DNA of 64,000 nucleotides from Campylobacter geochelonis (GTDB lineage Bacteria > Campylobacterota > Campylobacteria > Campylobacterales > Campylobacteraceae), in assembly GCF_013201685.1 (NCBI RefSeq), contig NZ_CP053844.1:2046001-2110000 (forward strand), given 5' to 3'. The position numbers and the translations under genes were made by a program. The notes beneath the pieces are model-generated. The model saw nothing but the letters and a program-made list of their open reading frames with translations. It was not told where the DNA came from and ran no database searches. Of this stretch, positions 55,397-63,457 are shown in pieces (the stretch's first letter is position 1; every line of letters starts with the position of its first letter).

Positions 55397-56645
55397 CTGG
55401 AGTTTTCTCCTTTTTTTCTTTTACTATCTCTTTTGTCGCTTCATAAGTTCTATCGGCTAACTCTTTTGTGTGAGGCTCGATTTTCTTTTTCTTAAATTCG
55501 CTAAATTTAGAGCTAATTTTTTTCTCTATCTCTTCGATCTCTTTTTTAAAATTTGCAAATTTATCATCTAGGTCAAAATCATCAATGATTTTAGAACCTT
55601 TTGCGCTAATATCTTTTTTAATATCATCAAATTTAGTCGCTACAAATTTGCTTAACTCTTTGTAGTTTTCTCCCATATCGATCTGTTCTAAACGCGCTTT
55701 TATCTGCTCGCTTGCGTCATTTGATAGTCTTTTCATCTTTGCAAAATAGTTGTTATAATCTTTTTTAAGTATCGTTTCTAAAATCTCTTTTGAAGGATTT
55801 TGTGATAAATTTGCAAGCTCTTTAAGCATCAAAACAAACGCCTCATCAACGCCTAAAAACTCTTTTTGCACTTCGTTGCATTCGCTATATTCTTGGCTTG
55901 GAGCAAATTTACACTTTGATTTAGTCTTTTCCATAGCTTTTACTATGCCATCATTTGCGCCATCAACAACGCCACTAACTAACTCATCAGCATAAGCGCT
56001 ACTTAAATTTGCAACACTTATTGCCTCTTTGATGATGATTTTAGAGATTTCTATGGCGTAGTTTTTGCTAAAACCGCTTTCTAAGATGATTTTATAAACC
56101 ATATTTTTACTTGATTCGCGTGCGCTTTCTTCGATATCAACGCCATCTTCAATGATACTTACAAAAACAGACTCGCACACCTCTTTTATCACATCTCGTA
56201 GTTGAACTTCGCTTACTAGCATCTCATTTATCGCTGAGAGAATTTCGCCTTTATGCGTGATTTCTTTGCTTTTTATATCATTTTCTATACTTTTTAAGCT
56301 TGAAGATATGCTGTTTTTTATCTCTCTGCCTTGCTCTTCAATCTGTTTTTTTATCTTATCGCTTTCATATAAAAGCTTATATAAATACTCCTCTTCATCT
56401 TTTGTGATAGCCTTTTTAACGCCCATTAGGATATTTTTTGCGTTTTGTTTGTCTAACAAACCCAAACTCTCCAAATCATCACAAAATCCTGAAAAAAGCT
56501 TAACCGCTTCTAGTTTTTTCTCTTCCAAACTCTTACCTCTAAAACACTCCAAACTCTCATCTTGAGCCGTTTGAAGTATGTATAAAGCAAGATTTTCCTT
56601 ATCTAGGTTTTGACTTATTTTTATATAAAACCTACTTTTTGCCAT
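55386..56645 (-). CDS. Helical/coiled-coil protein of unknown function
   Basis: I do not recognise a named family. The 419-residue protein is almost entirely helical and charged, with no signal peptide or membrane segment. KKQIEEQGREIKNSISSSLKSIENDIKSKEITHKGEILSAI (about 93-133) and the last 90 residues (Lys/Glu-rich) are coiled-coil-like. A central Ala/Ser-rich region (SVANLSSAYADELVSGVVDGANDGI) looks packed. It overlaps the methyltransferase gene by 11 bases and is 11 bases from the DUF493 gene, so it may serve the methyltransferase or be its substrate. Confidence 0.6.
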   Translation of the reverse strand: MAKSRFYIKISQNLDKENLALYILQTAQDESLECFRGKSLEEKKLEAVKLFSGFCDDLESLGLLDKQNAKNILMGVKKAITKDEEEYLYKLLYESDKIKKQIEEQGREIKNSISSSLKSIENDIKSKEITHKGEILSAINEMLVSEVQLRDVIKEVCESVFVSIIEDGVDIEESARESSKNMVYKIILESGFSKNYAIEISKIIIKEAISVANLSSAYADELVSGVVDGANDGIVKAMEKTKSKCKFAPSQEYSECNEVQKEFLGVDEAFVLMLKELANLSQNPSKEILETILKKDYNNYFAKMKRLSNDASEQIKARLEQIDMGENYKELSKFVATKFDDIKKDISAKGSKIIDDFDLDDKFANFKKEIEEIEKKISSKFSEFKKKKIEPHTKELADRTYEATKEIVKEKKEKTPDEQ

Positions 56646-56656
56646 CTTTTATCCTT

Positions 56657-56923
56657 TTATAGTACAAATTTAGAAATTTTTTTGAATTTTTCAAAAAGCT
56701 CAACGCGTTCAGCTTCTGAATTTACCAAAACAGACACGTTAAAACTCATATATTTCCCACCGTTACTGTGTTTTGAAAAAGAAATTTTATGCTCTTTATT
56801 TGCTACAATCTCTTCTAACTTTTTCTCATCATGCTCTTTTGAGTCCATGATAACTTTATATTCCCAAAAATTTGGGTATAAAATTTCTGGTTTTTTGCTG
56901 TTAAGCTCGCATATACTCGCCAC
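56657..56923 (-). CDS. DUF493 (YbeD/HP0495-like) protein
   Basis: A small cytoplasmic ferredoxin-like-fold protein of 88 residues, of the DUF493 family typified by H. pylori HP0495 and E. coli YbeD; the function is unknown, with a regulatory ACT-like fold. Seen: a [14 protein letters not shown] first strand, [30 protein letters not shown], and [15 protein letters not shown]. It overlaps moaC by 23 bases, which suggests coupled translation. Confidence 0.78.
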   Translation of the reverse strand: MASICELNSKKPEILYPNFWEYKVIMDSKEHDEKKLEEIVANKEHKISFSKHSNGGKYMSFNVSVLVNSEAERVELFEKFKKISKFVL

Positions 56924-57371
56924 TTTTGCCTCCGCTTTTTTTAAGAAGTGTTATCTCGTCGATAACCATTGATTTATCTATCGCTTTTACCATATCATAT
57001 ATAGTTAAAAGCCCCACGCTTACGCCAGTTAGCGCTTCCATTTCAACGCCAGTTTGCCCTTTGATTTTAACAGTCACAATCAGTTTAAATGCAAAAATTT
57101 CTGGAAGTTCGATGATATCTGTATCGACTGAGCTGATTAAAAGTGGATGGCACATCGGTATAAGTTCGCTTGTTTTTTTTGCACCCATTATCGCCGCAAC
57201 AACCGCAGTTTGCAAAACTGGACCTTTTTTAGCACTATTTTCTTTAATCGCACGAAACGCCTCATCACTCATCTTGATAACCCCACTTGCAGTTGCAACT
57301 CGCAAAGTCTCATTTTTAGGGCTTACATCGACCATTTTTGGTCTATTTTTTTCATCTAAATGTGTTAGCAT
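56901..57371 (-). CDS. moaC: Cyclic pyranopterin monophosphate synthase (MoaC)
   Basis: It makes cyclic pyranopterin monophosphate in molybdenum cofactor synthesis together with MoaA, which is not in the window. The protein has the complete MoaC sequence: [14 protein letters not shown], the catalytic [19 protein letters not shown] (about 66-84) and [35 protein letters not shown] (about 107-141). I start it at the ATG at 57371, preceded by AAAGGAAAAAT, rather than at a TTG 18 bases upstream. The TATAAT on the minus strand at 57389-57394 would start transcripts just before the ribosome binding site. Confidence 0.93.
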   Translation of the reverse strand: MLTHLDEKNRPKMVDVSPKNETLRVATASGVIKMSDEAFRAIKENSAKKGPVLQTAVVAAIMGAKKTSELIPMCHPLLISSVDTDIIELPEIFAFKLIVTVKIKGQTGVEMEALTGVSVGLLTIYDMVKAIDKSMVIDEITLLKKSGGKSGEYMRA

Positions 57372-57388
57372 ATTTTTCCTTTGAAGCA

Positions 57389-57394
57389 ATTATA
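57389..57394 (-). promoter_or_regulatory. -10 element of moaC
   Basis: Perfect TATAAT on the minus strand, 17 bases before the moaC ATG, leaving room for a 5'-leader of only about 10 bases that still contains the ribosome binding site. This supports the downstream start codon. Confidence 0.55.
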
Positions 57395-57444
57395 ACAAAA
57401 GTTTTTAAAGGATTAAAGTTTTTAAAAGATTTATGAGTTTAAGA

Positions 57445-57509
57445 AAATAATCCGAGCACCCACGGCGCTCGAATTCTACAAAAAGGAGGTTTTTTTATCT
57501 TGTTGGACA
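57445..57509 (-). ncRNA. Candidate small RNA 2 with an anti-Shine-Dalgarno CCUCC motif
   Basis: On the minus strand a weak -10 (TAGTAT, 57516-57521) is followed by about 65 bases containing CCAACAAGAT, AAAACCTCCTTTTTGTA and a GC-rich hairpin. The hairpin CGAGCGCC/GGTGCTCG (57453-57471), with a three-base loop, is followed by GATTATTTT. The layout is the same as that of small RNA 1. No open frame fits. I infer a short non-coding RNA; transcription is not proven. Confidence 0.5.
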
Positions 57510-57641
57510 AGTGAAATACTACCCATAAGCTTTAAATTTAGGATTAACTTTTTATAAATAAAAAATAACAACTGATAATTTTTATTATTAACTTCTAAAA
57601 GTGCGTAAATTTGGGGTAAATTTTATAACAAATATTGAAAC

Positions 57642-57662
57642 GGCGCGGAAAATATCCGCACC
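57642..57662 (-). terminator. Hairpin after the EF-hand gene
   Basis: GCGGA and TCCGC with an outer GG/CC pair form a stem directly after the stop at 57665 (minus strand), followed by GTTTC. The T-run is weak, so termination may be partial. Confidence 0.5.
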
Positions 57663-57664
57663 TT

Positions 57665-58051
57665 TTAAATTTTAAAGATATTTTTTAAATTTCCTAACGG
57701 ACTTTGGCTCTTGTCTGCTTGATTTTGACCTTTATCGCCCATAAATCCGCCCAAAATACCACCTAAATCATCAAGTCCTAGTTTCCCATCGCCATTTGCA
57801 TCAAATTTTGATGAGGCAAGACTTGCGATAATAGCTGAAAAATCATGCCCTTGCGAATCAACCGCTCCTTGTGCCTTTTCTCCTAAGAAATTTGACTTAA
57901 GTCCAGAAATAACTGCATTTACTTGGTCATCTGGCAAATCAACTCCTAAAAACTGCTCTACTACAGCTACTGGATTTTCTTTAAATTTGCTAAGCAAATT
58001 TCCATCGCCTTTTAGCGAAGATATCATATTTGTCAGTGCGTTTATATCCAT
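57665..58051 (-). CDS. Small EF-hand-type protein
   Basis: A 128-residue acidic protein without signal peptide or membrane segment. A helical N-terminal half (MISSLKGDGNLLSKFKENPVAVVEQFLG) precedes one EF-hand-like calcium loop, DANGDGKLGLDDL (about 83-95), and a Gly/Asp/Gln-rich end. EF-hands usually come in pairs; only one is clear here, so calcium binding may need dimerisation. It follows the YegP-like gene by one base and probably shares its transcript. I do not know the function. Confidence 0.7.
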   Translation of the reverse strand: MDINALTNMISSLKGDGNLLSKFKENPVAVVEQFLGVDLPDDQVNAVISGLKSNFLGEKAQGAVDSQGHDFSAIIASLASSKFDANGDGKLGLDDLGGILGGFMGDKGQNQADKSQSPLGNLKNIFKI

Positions 58052-58052
58052 A

Positions 58053-58418
58053 TTATGCCTTTTGAATTTGTGCTCTATAAGCCTCTTTAGCTATGAGTTC
58101 TATGACTTTAAGACAGTCCTCTTTTGCTTTAAAATCTTCGCTAACTGCGACTATTTGACCATTGCTTGCTTTAAGCCTAAACCTAAATCCACCAGCTTTA
58201 TCTTGGTAAACTTCAAATTTAGGATTTGACAGCTGGGCTTTTTCTTCTATAGTCAAGTCATCAACCTTATGCAAAGATGCATTTTTCTTAACGCTTTCGA
58301 TACCGTTTTGACAGCCATTCAAGCTTTTGTAAACTTGAGAGGTGCAAACTACATGAGTGTTAATTTCAAGGTCGAATTTAACACCATCTTTTGCCGATTT
58401 TATGATAAATCTAGACAT
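58053..58418 (-). CDS. YegP-like protein (DUF1508 tandem)
   Basis: A 121-residue cytoplasmic protein with two DUF1508-type repeats. The first (FDLEINTHVVCTSQVYKSLNGCQNGIESVKKNA) and the second (FEVYQDKAGGFRFRLKASNGQIVAVSEDFKAKEDCLKVIELI) share the conserved pattern of F..., NGQ.V..S..Y..K..C...I. The family has a compact beta-sheet fold and an unknown, possibly stress-related role. It begins after TAAAAGGAGTAG, a strong ribosome binding site, and heads a two-gene unit with the EF-hand gene. Confidence 0.82.
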   Translation of the reverse strand: MSRFIIKSAKDGVKFDLEINTHVVCTSQVYKSLNGCQNGIESVKKNASLHKVDDLTIEEKAQLSNPKFEVYQDKAGGFRFRLKASNGQIVAVSEDFKAKEDCLKVIELIAKEAYRAQIQKA

Positions 58419-58550
58419 ATCTACTCCTTTTAAAGAATTTAACTATATTCTAACTACTTTTAGCTTAATCTTTTCATATTTTAATTATTTTAGAAAAATA
58501 TATTTAAAAATAATTTATTAAAAATTTTAGTTAAATTTAGCCAAAGTGCC

Positions 58551-58618
58551 TATAATTCTACCAACTGAAATAAAAACCTCCTTTTTGTATATCCGCTTCT
58601 TTTGAGGCGGATTTTTTT
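58551..58618 (+). ncRNA. Candidate small RNA 1 with an anti-Shine-Dalgarno CCUCC motif
   Basis: A perfect TATAAT (58551-58556) would start transcription near 58563. About 56 bases later it ends in a classic terminator: ATCCGCTTC/GAGGCGGAT stem (58591-58611 plus one T) with a TTTT loop and a 7-base T-run. The single-stranded part carries AAAAACCTCCTTTTTGTA, complementary to a strong ribosome binding site. No coding frame fits. The arrangement (promoter, short unstructured seed, terminator) is typical of small regulatory RNAs. Confidence 0.65.
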
Positions 58619-58662
58619 ATGCCCGAAATTTATGCTAAAATATCTAAAAAATTGGATAAAAG

Positions 58663-59127
58663 ATGAAATTTAAAAAACTAGCTATCTATCTTCTTGGCGC
58701 TTTATCTGTGGTTTTAATCGTGCTTGTTATTTTTGTTAAAAAAGATAGCGCTTATGTTGCTAAAAGCCCTATTTTAAAGGATTTAGAACCGTTGGTTTGC
58801 GATTTAAATAGACAAATTTGCACAAAAGAATTCTCTGGCAAAAAAATCAGTTTTGAAATCTCTCCAAAGCCCATAACTGCGATGCAAAAGCATATTATTA
58901 AGATAAAAGGCTTGGATTTAAACTCAAAAGATTTGGAAGTCGTTTTTAGCGGCGTTAATATGTATATGGGAGATATCACTTCTAGTTTGAAAAAAAACGG
59001 CGATGAGCTTGATGGCGTTTTTGTTCTAAGTATGTGTAGTATGCACTCTATGCGTTATAAAGCTGAGATTTTTGATAAGAAAAAAAGCACTGGAATTTAT
59101 ATAGAATTTGATTTAAAACAGCACTAA
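58663..59127 (+). CDS. Membrane-anchored periplasmic protein with Met/His motifs
   Basis: A 154-residue protein with an N-terminal transmembrane anchor (LAIYLLGALSVVLIVLVIFV, about residues 6-25) and a periplasmic beta-rich domain. Met, Cys and His residues cluster in MQKHIIKIKGL (about 69), GVNMYMGDI (about 93-101) and SMCSMHSMRYKAEIF (about 122-136), as in copper-handling or FixH/YtkA-like domains. That reading is by motif only. It stands alone on the plus strand next to small RNA 1; its neighbours beyond the spacer are the nos genes, whose product needs copper. Confidence 0.55.
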   Translation: MKFKKLAIYLLGALSVVLIVLVIFVKKDSAYVAKSPILKDLEPLVCDLNRQICTKEFSGKKISFEISPKPITAMQKHIIKIKGLDLNSKDLEVVFSGVNMYMGDITSSLKKNGDELDGVFVLSMCSMHSMRYKAEIFDKKKSTGIYIEFDLKQH

Positions 59128-59580
59128 ATTTGCTTTAAAGGTGATTTTGTGTAGTTGGTTGAAATTTTTTGATAAAGAGAGAAATTTGTTAAATTTGCTT
59201 GAACAAATTTTGTATTGAAACGCTTTTCCTTTAAGTAAAACTACTCTACTATCTGCAATTTTGCTTGAACAAATTTTATATCAAAACTTTGCAAAGTAGC
59301 TTATATAGTTTTTCTACGCATTTGAAGCTGGAGTTGTTAGCTTTACTTTGCAAATTTTGTTTAAGAATTTTGTATTAAAAATTTGCACGAGCGTTACAGC
59401 AAAAACTTAGCCATATCGATTTTTTAAACTATATTTTGTATTATAGACTCAAATGTTACGATAGGATAGTCATAATTTTTACTTATTTTATTTAAATAAA
59501 TTTTGTATTGCATAATCAACCACCACTTAAAACTTACCAAATTTTCTTTTAAATTTATAGCCATTTAAAAATAGCCAAAT
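59128..59580. repeat. Spacer with short dispersed repeats
   Basis: About 450 bases without a gene. TTTGCTTGAACAAATTTTRTAT occurs at 59194-59216 and 59260-59282, with looser relatives near 59350 and 59490. The core GAACAAATTTTGT is partly palindromic. Nothing else is recognisable. Confidence 0.55.
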
Positions 59581-60048
59581 TTATCTTAGATAATCAATCA
59601 GCCTTTTTGTAATACCGCTGAATTTAAGTATCTTATGCCCTGAGTTTTGGCTTGAAAACTCCTGTGCGTCGCTAAGCTTTGCAAATGGTATCAAATCATC
59701 GCCTCTTATGCTTACTATGCGACTGCCAAAAACGTAAAAAGCCTCGCTAGCATCGATTAAATCGCCACTTTTATAATCACTCACATACATCGCTTTCATC
59801 TTTGAAGCATATTTGTGCGAGTTTTCATAGAAGTGTTGCATCATCACTTTTACCGAGCCAAAAACAACTTTTTTACCATTTTTTAGTTCTAAAACCGCTA
59901 TCCATTTTGGATATTTTCTCATATCGACAAAGGTCTGGGCGCAGGTTAAATTCACATCTTTTAGCCACATTTTTTTTACATCACCACTGATAGAATTCGC
60001 ACTCAAACCCAAAATACACATAATCATAATCAAAAAAACTCTCATCAT
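59581..60048 (-). CDS. NosL-like protein without a lipobox
   Basis: A 155-residue exported protein (signal peptide MMRVFLIMIMCILGLSANS) with the NosL fold: VFGSVKVMMQHFYE, the MYVSDYKSGDLIDASEAFYVFGS region and SDAQEFSSQNSGHKI. NosL proteins bind copper and help assemble nitrous oxide reductase. The usual CxxC-x-M motif is not present; one Cys and several Met residues remain. It is the last gene of the cluster, 5 bases after nosY, and a second NosL lies two genes upstream. Confidence 0.75.
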   Translation of the reverse strand: MMRVFLIMIMCILGLSANSISGDVKKMWLKDVNLTCAQTFVDMRKYPKWIAVLELKNGKKVVFGSVKVMMQHFYENSHKYASKMKAMYVSDYKSGDLIDASEAFYVFGSRIVSIRGDDLIPFAKLSDAQEFSSQNSGHKILKFSGITKRLIDYLR

Positions 60049-60053
60049 CTCTC

Positions 60054-60881
60054 CTAAGCCAAATCTTTTTTACAAAAAACGACAAATCCCAAAACTAAAC
60101 ACAAAATTCCAAGAAAAATCGGATAAACATGCGCAAAAATCAAGAAATTCACACGCCCAAAAGTATCTAGTATAAAATACGCCGCAGGCCCGATAACAGC
60201 AAGTGCTGGGTCAAAAAGTCCGATGGCTGCGATTCTAAAAACTTCAATCGGATTTGCCAAAGCCACAGCAAAGATAATGTTTTGATCTACTTGATACTTC
60301 ATCAAAATAGCGATTAAAAGTAGGTCTAAAAATGCCAAAGCCACAAGCCAGACAAAAAACGCCAAAGCAAGGGCGATTTCAGCAGTTTTTGCCAAGCTAG
60401 AGATTAAAAACGCAATGCCAAGAAACGAAACGCAAAGACAAAATAATAGCCCGCTATACAGCAAAAACAGCTCCCATGGCACATTTACGCCTTTTATAAC
60501 TCCCCAAATCACAGCTAAAACAAGCGATAAAAACACCGGCACAAAAATTCCAAAAAGCCTACCAAGCGCCTTACCAAAATAATACTCTCGTAAATTTATA
60601 GGAAAGCTTAGCAAGTATTCAAGCACGTTTGATTCTTTATCTTGAAGTATCGCTCTAACCGTACTTACAAGGATAAAAATAGGTAAAATTATAATACAAA
60701 CTTGTATAAAAAGTAAAAGCAAACGAGAAAGCCCACTAAAGCCCAAAACGCGCGAGTTTGTAACACCACTTATAAAAAATGCTGCCACAAGCCCACCAAA
60801 AATCAAAAGATAAATCAAAAACCACTTCGAGCGAAACGACTCTTTGATATCTAAAAATGCTATTAAAATCGTGTTTTTCAT
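60054..60881 (-). CDS. nosY: NosY-type ABC transporter permease
   Basis: A membrane protein of 275 residues with six hydrophobic segments and the start TILIAFLDIKESFRSKWFLIYLLIFG, followed by KESNVLEYLLSFPINLREYYFGKALGR and LANPIEVFRIAAIGLFDP. These are characteristic of the ABC-2 permease NosY that works with the ATPase NosF and the periplasmic NosD in maturing the copper centre of nitrous oxide reductase. Its ATG overlaps the nosL stop by one base. Confidence 0.88.
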   Translation of the reverse strand: MKNTILIAFLDIKESFRSKWFLIYLLIFGGLVAAFFISGVTNSRVLGFSGLSRLLLLFIQVCIIILPIFILVSTVRAILQDKESNVLEYLLSFPINLREYYFGKALGRLFGIFVPVFLSLVLAVIWGVIKGVNVPWELFLLYSGLLFCLCVSFLGIAFLISSLAKTAEIALALAFFVWLVALAFLDLLLIAILMKYQVDQNIIFAVALANPIEVFRIAAIGLFDPALAVIGPAAYFILDTFGRVNFLIFAHVYPIFLGILCLVLGFVVFCKKDLA

Positions 60882-61498
60882 CAGTGCGCCTCGTGTTTGC
60901 TTTGGTTTTTAAGCGTTTCATTTTCATCTTTTTGGCTACTGTTTTTTGTATCGTTTATATGTTTGGGCGTTAAATTTTCATCTGCATTTTCAAGCGTTTT
61001 GCCATGCGCTTTGTCTTTAGACTCAAGCGCTTTATCGTGCATATAATGTTTTGCTTTATGCATTTCGTGACTGTGTGGTTTGGTGGAAATTAAATTTATA
61101 ACTTCACTAAATTTATAAACTTTTTTACCGTTGTTTTGCTCCTTTTTAAAAGCAGCAAATCCATAGTTCATCGGCGTTAAAAACCCGCCATACCAAAATC
61201 CATCTTTAGCGTTAAAAAACTCGCCACTGCTTGCGTCTGCTACGTAAATTTTAGCATTTTCAAGCTCTATTTTTTGGTTTTTGCTCCACTCAATCAAACA
61301 ACCAATATCATCAAAATAGTAGTGTTTATCAGCGACTAAAGCATCAACTGCGTAAAGTTTATCGCTAATTAACATCTTGCAATGCTCGCAAACATCGCGG
61401 TCAAAGTGGATATTTCCAAACTCTTTTTTCTCATCACATCCAACAACTCCAAATGCTATAACAATCGCTAAAATCGCTATCTTAAACAACTTTTTCAT
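60881..61498 (-). CDS. nosL: NosL copper-binding lipoprotein with His-rich tail
   Basis: A 205-residue lipoprotein: signal with lipobox FGVVGC (Cys about residue 21), then the NosL copper motif CEHCKMLIS (about 37-45), YYFDDIGCLIEW and the DASSGEFFNAKDGFWYGG region. It delivers copper to nitrous oxide reductase. After the family domain (about residue 140) it continues for 65 residues, rich in His, Lys and acidic residues (HSHEMHKAKHYMHDKALE). This looks like an added metal-binding tail. It overlaps nosF by 17 bases. Confidence 0.88.
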   Translation of the reverse strand: MKKLFKIAILAIVIAFGVVGCDEKKEFGNIHFDRDVCEHCKMLISDKLYAVDALVADKHYYFDDIGCLIEWSKNQKIELENAKIYVADASSGEFFNAKDGFWYGGFLTPMNYGFAAFKKEQNNGKKVYKFSEVINLISTKPHSHEMHKAKHYMHDKALESKDKAHGKTLENADENLTPKHINDTKNSSQKDENETLKNQSKHEAH

Positions 61499-62120
61499 CT
61501 TTAACCACCTTTGCTAAGTCCATTTCTATAACTCTGTTTATCAAACCACCCATCTCACTAACTCTATGAGAGATAAAAACCGCCGTTTTGCCCTGCGAGT
61601 TAGCTAGTAACTCTTTAAATATCTCGCGCGCTTTTGGGTCTAAATTCGCCGTTGGCTCATCAAACATCAAGATACTACAATCCCTTGCATAAGCGATTGC
61701 AATGAGAAATTTCTGCTTCATACCGCCTGAGAGTTTAAAAAACGGCTTGTTTAAATTCGCCTTTAAATTAAACTCTAAAAACTTTGAAAACTCATCTATC
61801 TTTGTTGGCGAAATTTCACAACTTTTTGTAACAAACTCAACCATTTCTGACAATGTTAGCTTAATCGGAGGTGGAGTTTGTGGGACAAAGGCTATGTTTT
61901 TTAAAGCTTTTTTTCTATCTTTTAGTGGATTTATGCCATTGATTTTAACGCTTCCAGTATTTGGCAAATACTCGCCTAAAATGCTTTTCATCAACGTGCT
62001 TTTTCCTGCGCCATTTTGCCCTATTATCAAAGATTTTTCACCTTTTTTAAAGTGTAAATTTATATCATCAAGTGCTATTTGTTCGCCAAATTTTTTAGTT
62101 AAATTTGTTATTTCTATCAT
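61482..62120 (-). CDS. nosF: NosF-type ABC transporter ATPase
   Basis: A 212-residue ATPase with Walker A GQNGAGKST (about residues 34-42), Q-loop FVPQTPPPI, signature LSGGMKQK (about 126) and Walker B ILMFDEPTANLD (about 148-159). It pairs with NosY. The length and the neighbours (nosH-like upstream, nosL/nosY downstream) fit the Wolinella and Campylobacter nos order rather than a general drug exporter. It overlaps the nosL start by 17 bases. Confidence 0.88.
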   Translation of the reverse strand: MIEITNLTKKFGEQIALDDINLHFKKGEKSLIIGQNGAGKSTLMKSILGEYLPNTGSVKINGINPLKDRKKALKNIAFVPQTPPPIKLTLSEMVEFVTKSCEISPTKIDEFSKFLEFNLKANLNKPFFKLSGGMKQKFLIAIAYARDCSILMFDEPTANLDPKAREIFKELLANSQGKTAVFISHRVSEMGGLINRVIEMDLAKVVKDEKVV

Positions 62121-62128
62121 TTTTTTCC

Positions 62129-63031
62129 TTAGACCATTCGTTTTAAAAGGTTATCAAATTTAAGCGCATCATGATGACACACATCAACGCACCTTCCACA
62201 AAGTGTGCAGTCAATCCCGCTGATTCTAAATTTCTTTTGCTCTTTTGAAATGGCGCTATTTTTCTTAGTTAGCTCAAGTATATCGCCCACAAAACAGACA
62301 TCAACGCAAACACCACAGTGATCACACCTATCTTTATCCCACTGAATTTTTGTAAAACTAGGTTTTGAAACAAGCAAAGAATACGTCGTTCCAACCGGAC
62401 AAAAACAAGCACACCAAACCCTTCTTGCAAAAAACAGCTCCACTAAAAACACAGCCACAAGCCACAAAATAGCTAAACTAAAGCCATAGATTATAAATCG
62501 TGATAAAATTCCAACAACATTTATAACCTCAAAAACCAAATATCCGCTAAAATAGCTACTTGCTAAAAACAAAACCCAAAAAACATATCTTGAAATTCTT
62601 GTAAATTTACGTTTTTTTATGATGTTTTTAGCGATTAATTTTGCATTGATTTTCTCGCCAATCTCGCTTATAAGCCCATACGGACAGATCCAACCACAAA
62701 ACGCTCGTCCACCAAAAATAAGGTAAAAAAACAAAATGCTTACTGCGCCGATGATTAAATTTAACTCAACTTTTCCAAACGCTCCAAGCACTTCAAGCAC
62801 GATAAATGGGTCACTTAAGTGAAATCCAAAAGCCCTTGAGCCGCTTATGCTTCCTTCTAAAATTTGGATATCAACATGGTATGAAAACCAAAACAAAAGA
62901 TGCACTAAAATTATAGTAAAAAAGCGATAAGCTCGGATTGATAGGCGTTTTGTGCCATTTTTAGAAGTGATTATAAGAGTTGAGAAAAAGCTCGTATCTT
63001 TTAGCGTGGCTCTTGTTTTATAACTATCCAT
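62129..63031 (-). CDS. nosH: NosH/NapH-like polyferredoxin membrane protein
   Basis: A 300-residue membrane protein with five or six hydrophobic segments. Two cytoplasmic CxxxCP motifs (CGWICPYG, about 111, and CACFCPVG, about 213) are followed by two [4Fe-4S] clusters, CDHCGVCVDVCFVG (about 244) and CTLCGRCVDVCHHD (about 276). This is the NapH/NosH layout of menaquinol-oxidising proteins that feed electrons towards periplasmic reductases. It begins directly after the cytochrome gene upstream and ends 8 bases before nosF. Confidence 0.87.
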   Translation of the reverse strand: MDSYKTRATLKDTSFFSTLIITSKNGTKRLSIRAYRFFTIILVHLLFWFSYHVDIQILEGSISGSRAFGFHLSDPFIVLEVLGAFGKVELNLIIGAVSILFFYLIFGGRAFCGWICPYGLISEIGEKINAKLIAKNIIKKRKFTRISRYVFWVLFLASSYFSGYLVFEVINVVGILSRFIIYGFSLAILWLVAVFLVELFFARRVWCACFCPVGTTYSLLVSKPSFTKIQWDKDRCDHCGVCVDVCFVGDILELTKKNSAISKEQKKFRISGIDCTLCGRCVDVCHHDALKFDNLLKRMV

Positions 63032-63457
63032 CTACTTTTTTAACTCCGAAATTTCACCAGCAAGTGCGCTTAAATTTACATCATTTATATTTTGCAAAAC
63101 TCCAGCCATCAGTGTGTTTGGATACTTGCCTGCTTTATAATCTTTTAGCCTTGCTAAAATTTCATCTTTGCTTTTTCCAGCAATCGATGGCGCGATAACT
63201 CCACGCGCATCATCGCCATGACAAGGCGCGCAACTTACAAGATAAAGTTTGCTTGTTTGTTTTGCTTTTACGCTTTGTTTTAGCTCTTTGATTTTTTTGA
63301 TATCATCTTTTTCTTGCAAAACAATCTCTTTTTTAGGCTCTAAATTTGGCTTTTTTGGTTGCGTTTTTGGCATGCTTTGACTAGAAGTTTGCGAAGTTAT
63401 CATAAAAATCATAAGCGCTATTATACAAACGCAAATTCCAACAACTACTTTTTTCAT
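63032..63457 (-). CDS. Membrane-anchored monohaem cytochrome c (NosC2-like)
   Basis: A 141-residue protein with an N-terminal transmembrane anchor (VVVGICVCIIALMIFMIT), a Lys/Pro-rich linker and a class I cytochrome c domain. The haem motif CAPCH is at about residue 77, and a late Met in YPNTLMAGVL gives the sixth ligand. It lies between another small cytochrome and nosH, corresponding to the NosC1/NosC2 pair of Wolinella, which is proposed to carry electrons to nitrous oxide reductase. It overlaps the upstream gene by 4 bases. Confidence 0.8.
   Translation of the reverse strand: MKKVVVGICVCIIALMIFMITSQTSSQSMPKTQPKKPNLEPKKEIVLQEKDDIKKIKELKQSVKAKQTSKLYLVSCAPCHGDDARGVIAPSIAGKSKDEILARLKDYKAGKYPNTLMAGVLQNINDVNLSALAGEISELKK

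Noticed and set aside
58535-58590. tRNA-like D-arm words (TTCAGTTGGTAGA) on the minus strand beside small RNA 1
   Set aside because: No acceptor stem, anticodon arm or T-arm could be folded around it; the plus-strand promoter and terminator explain the region better.
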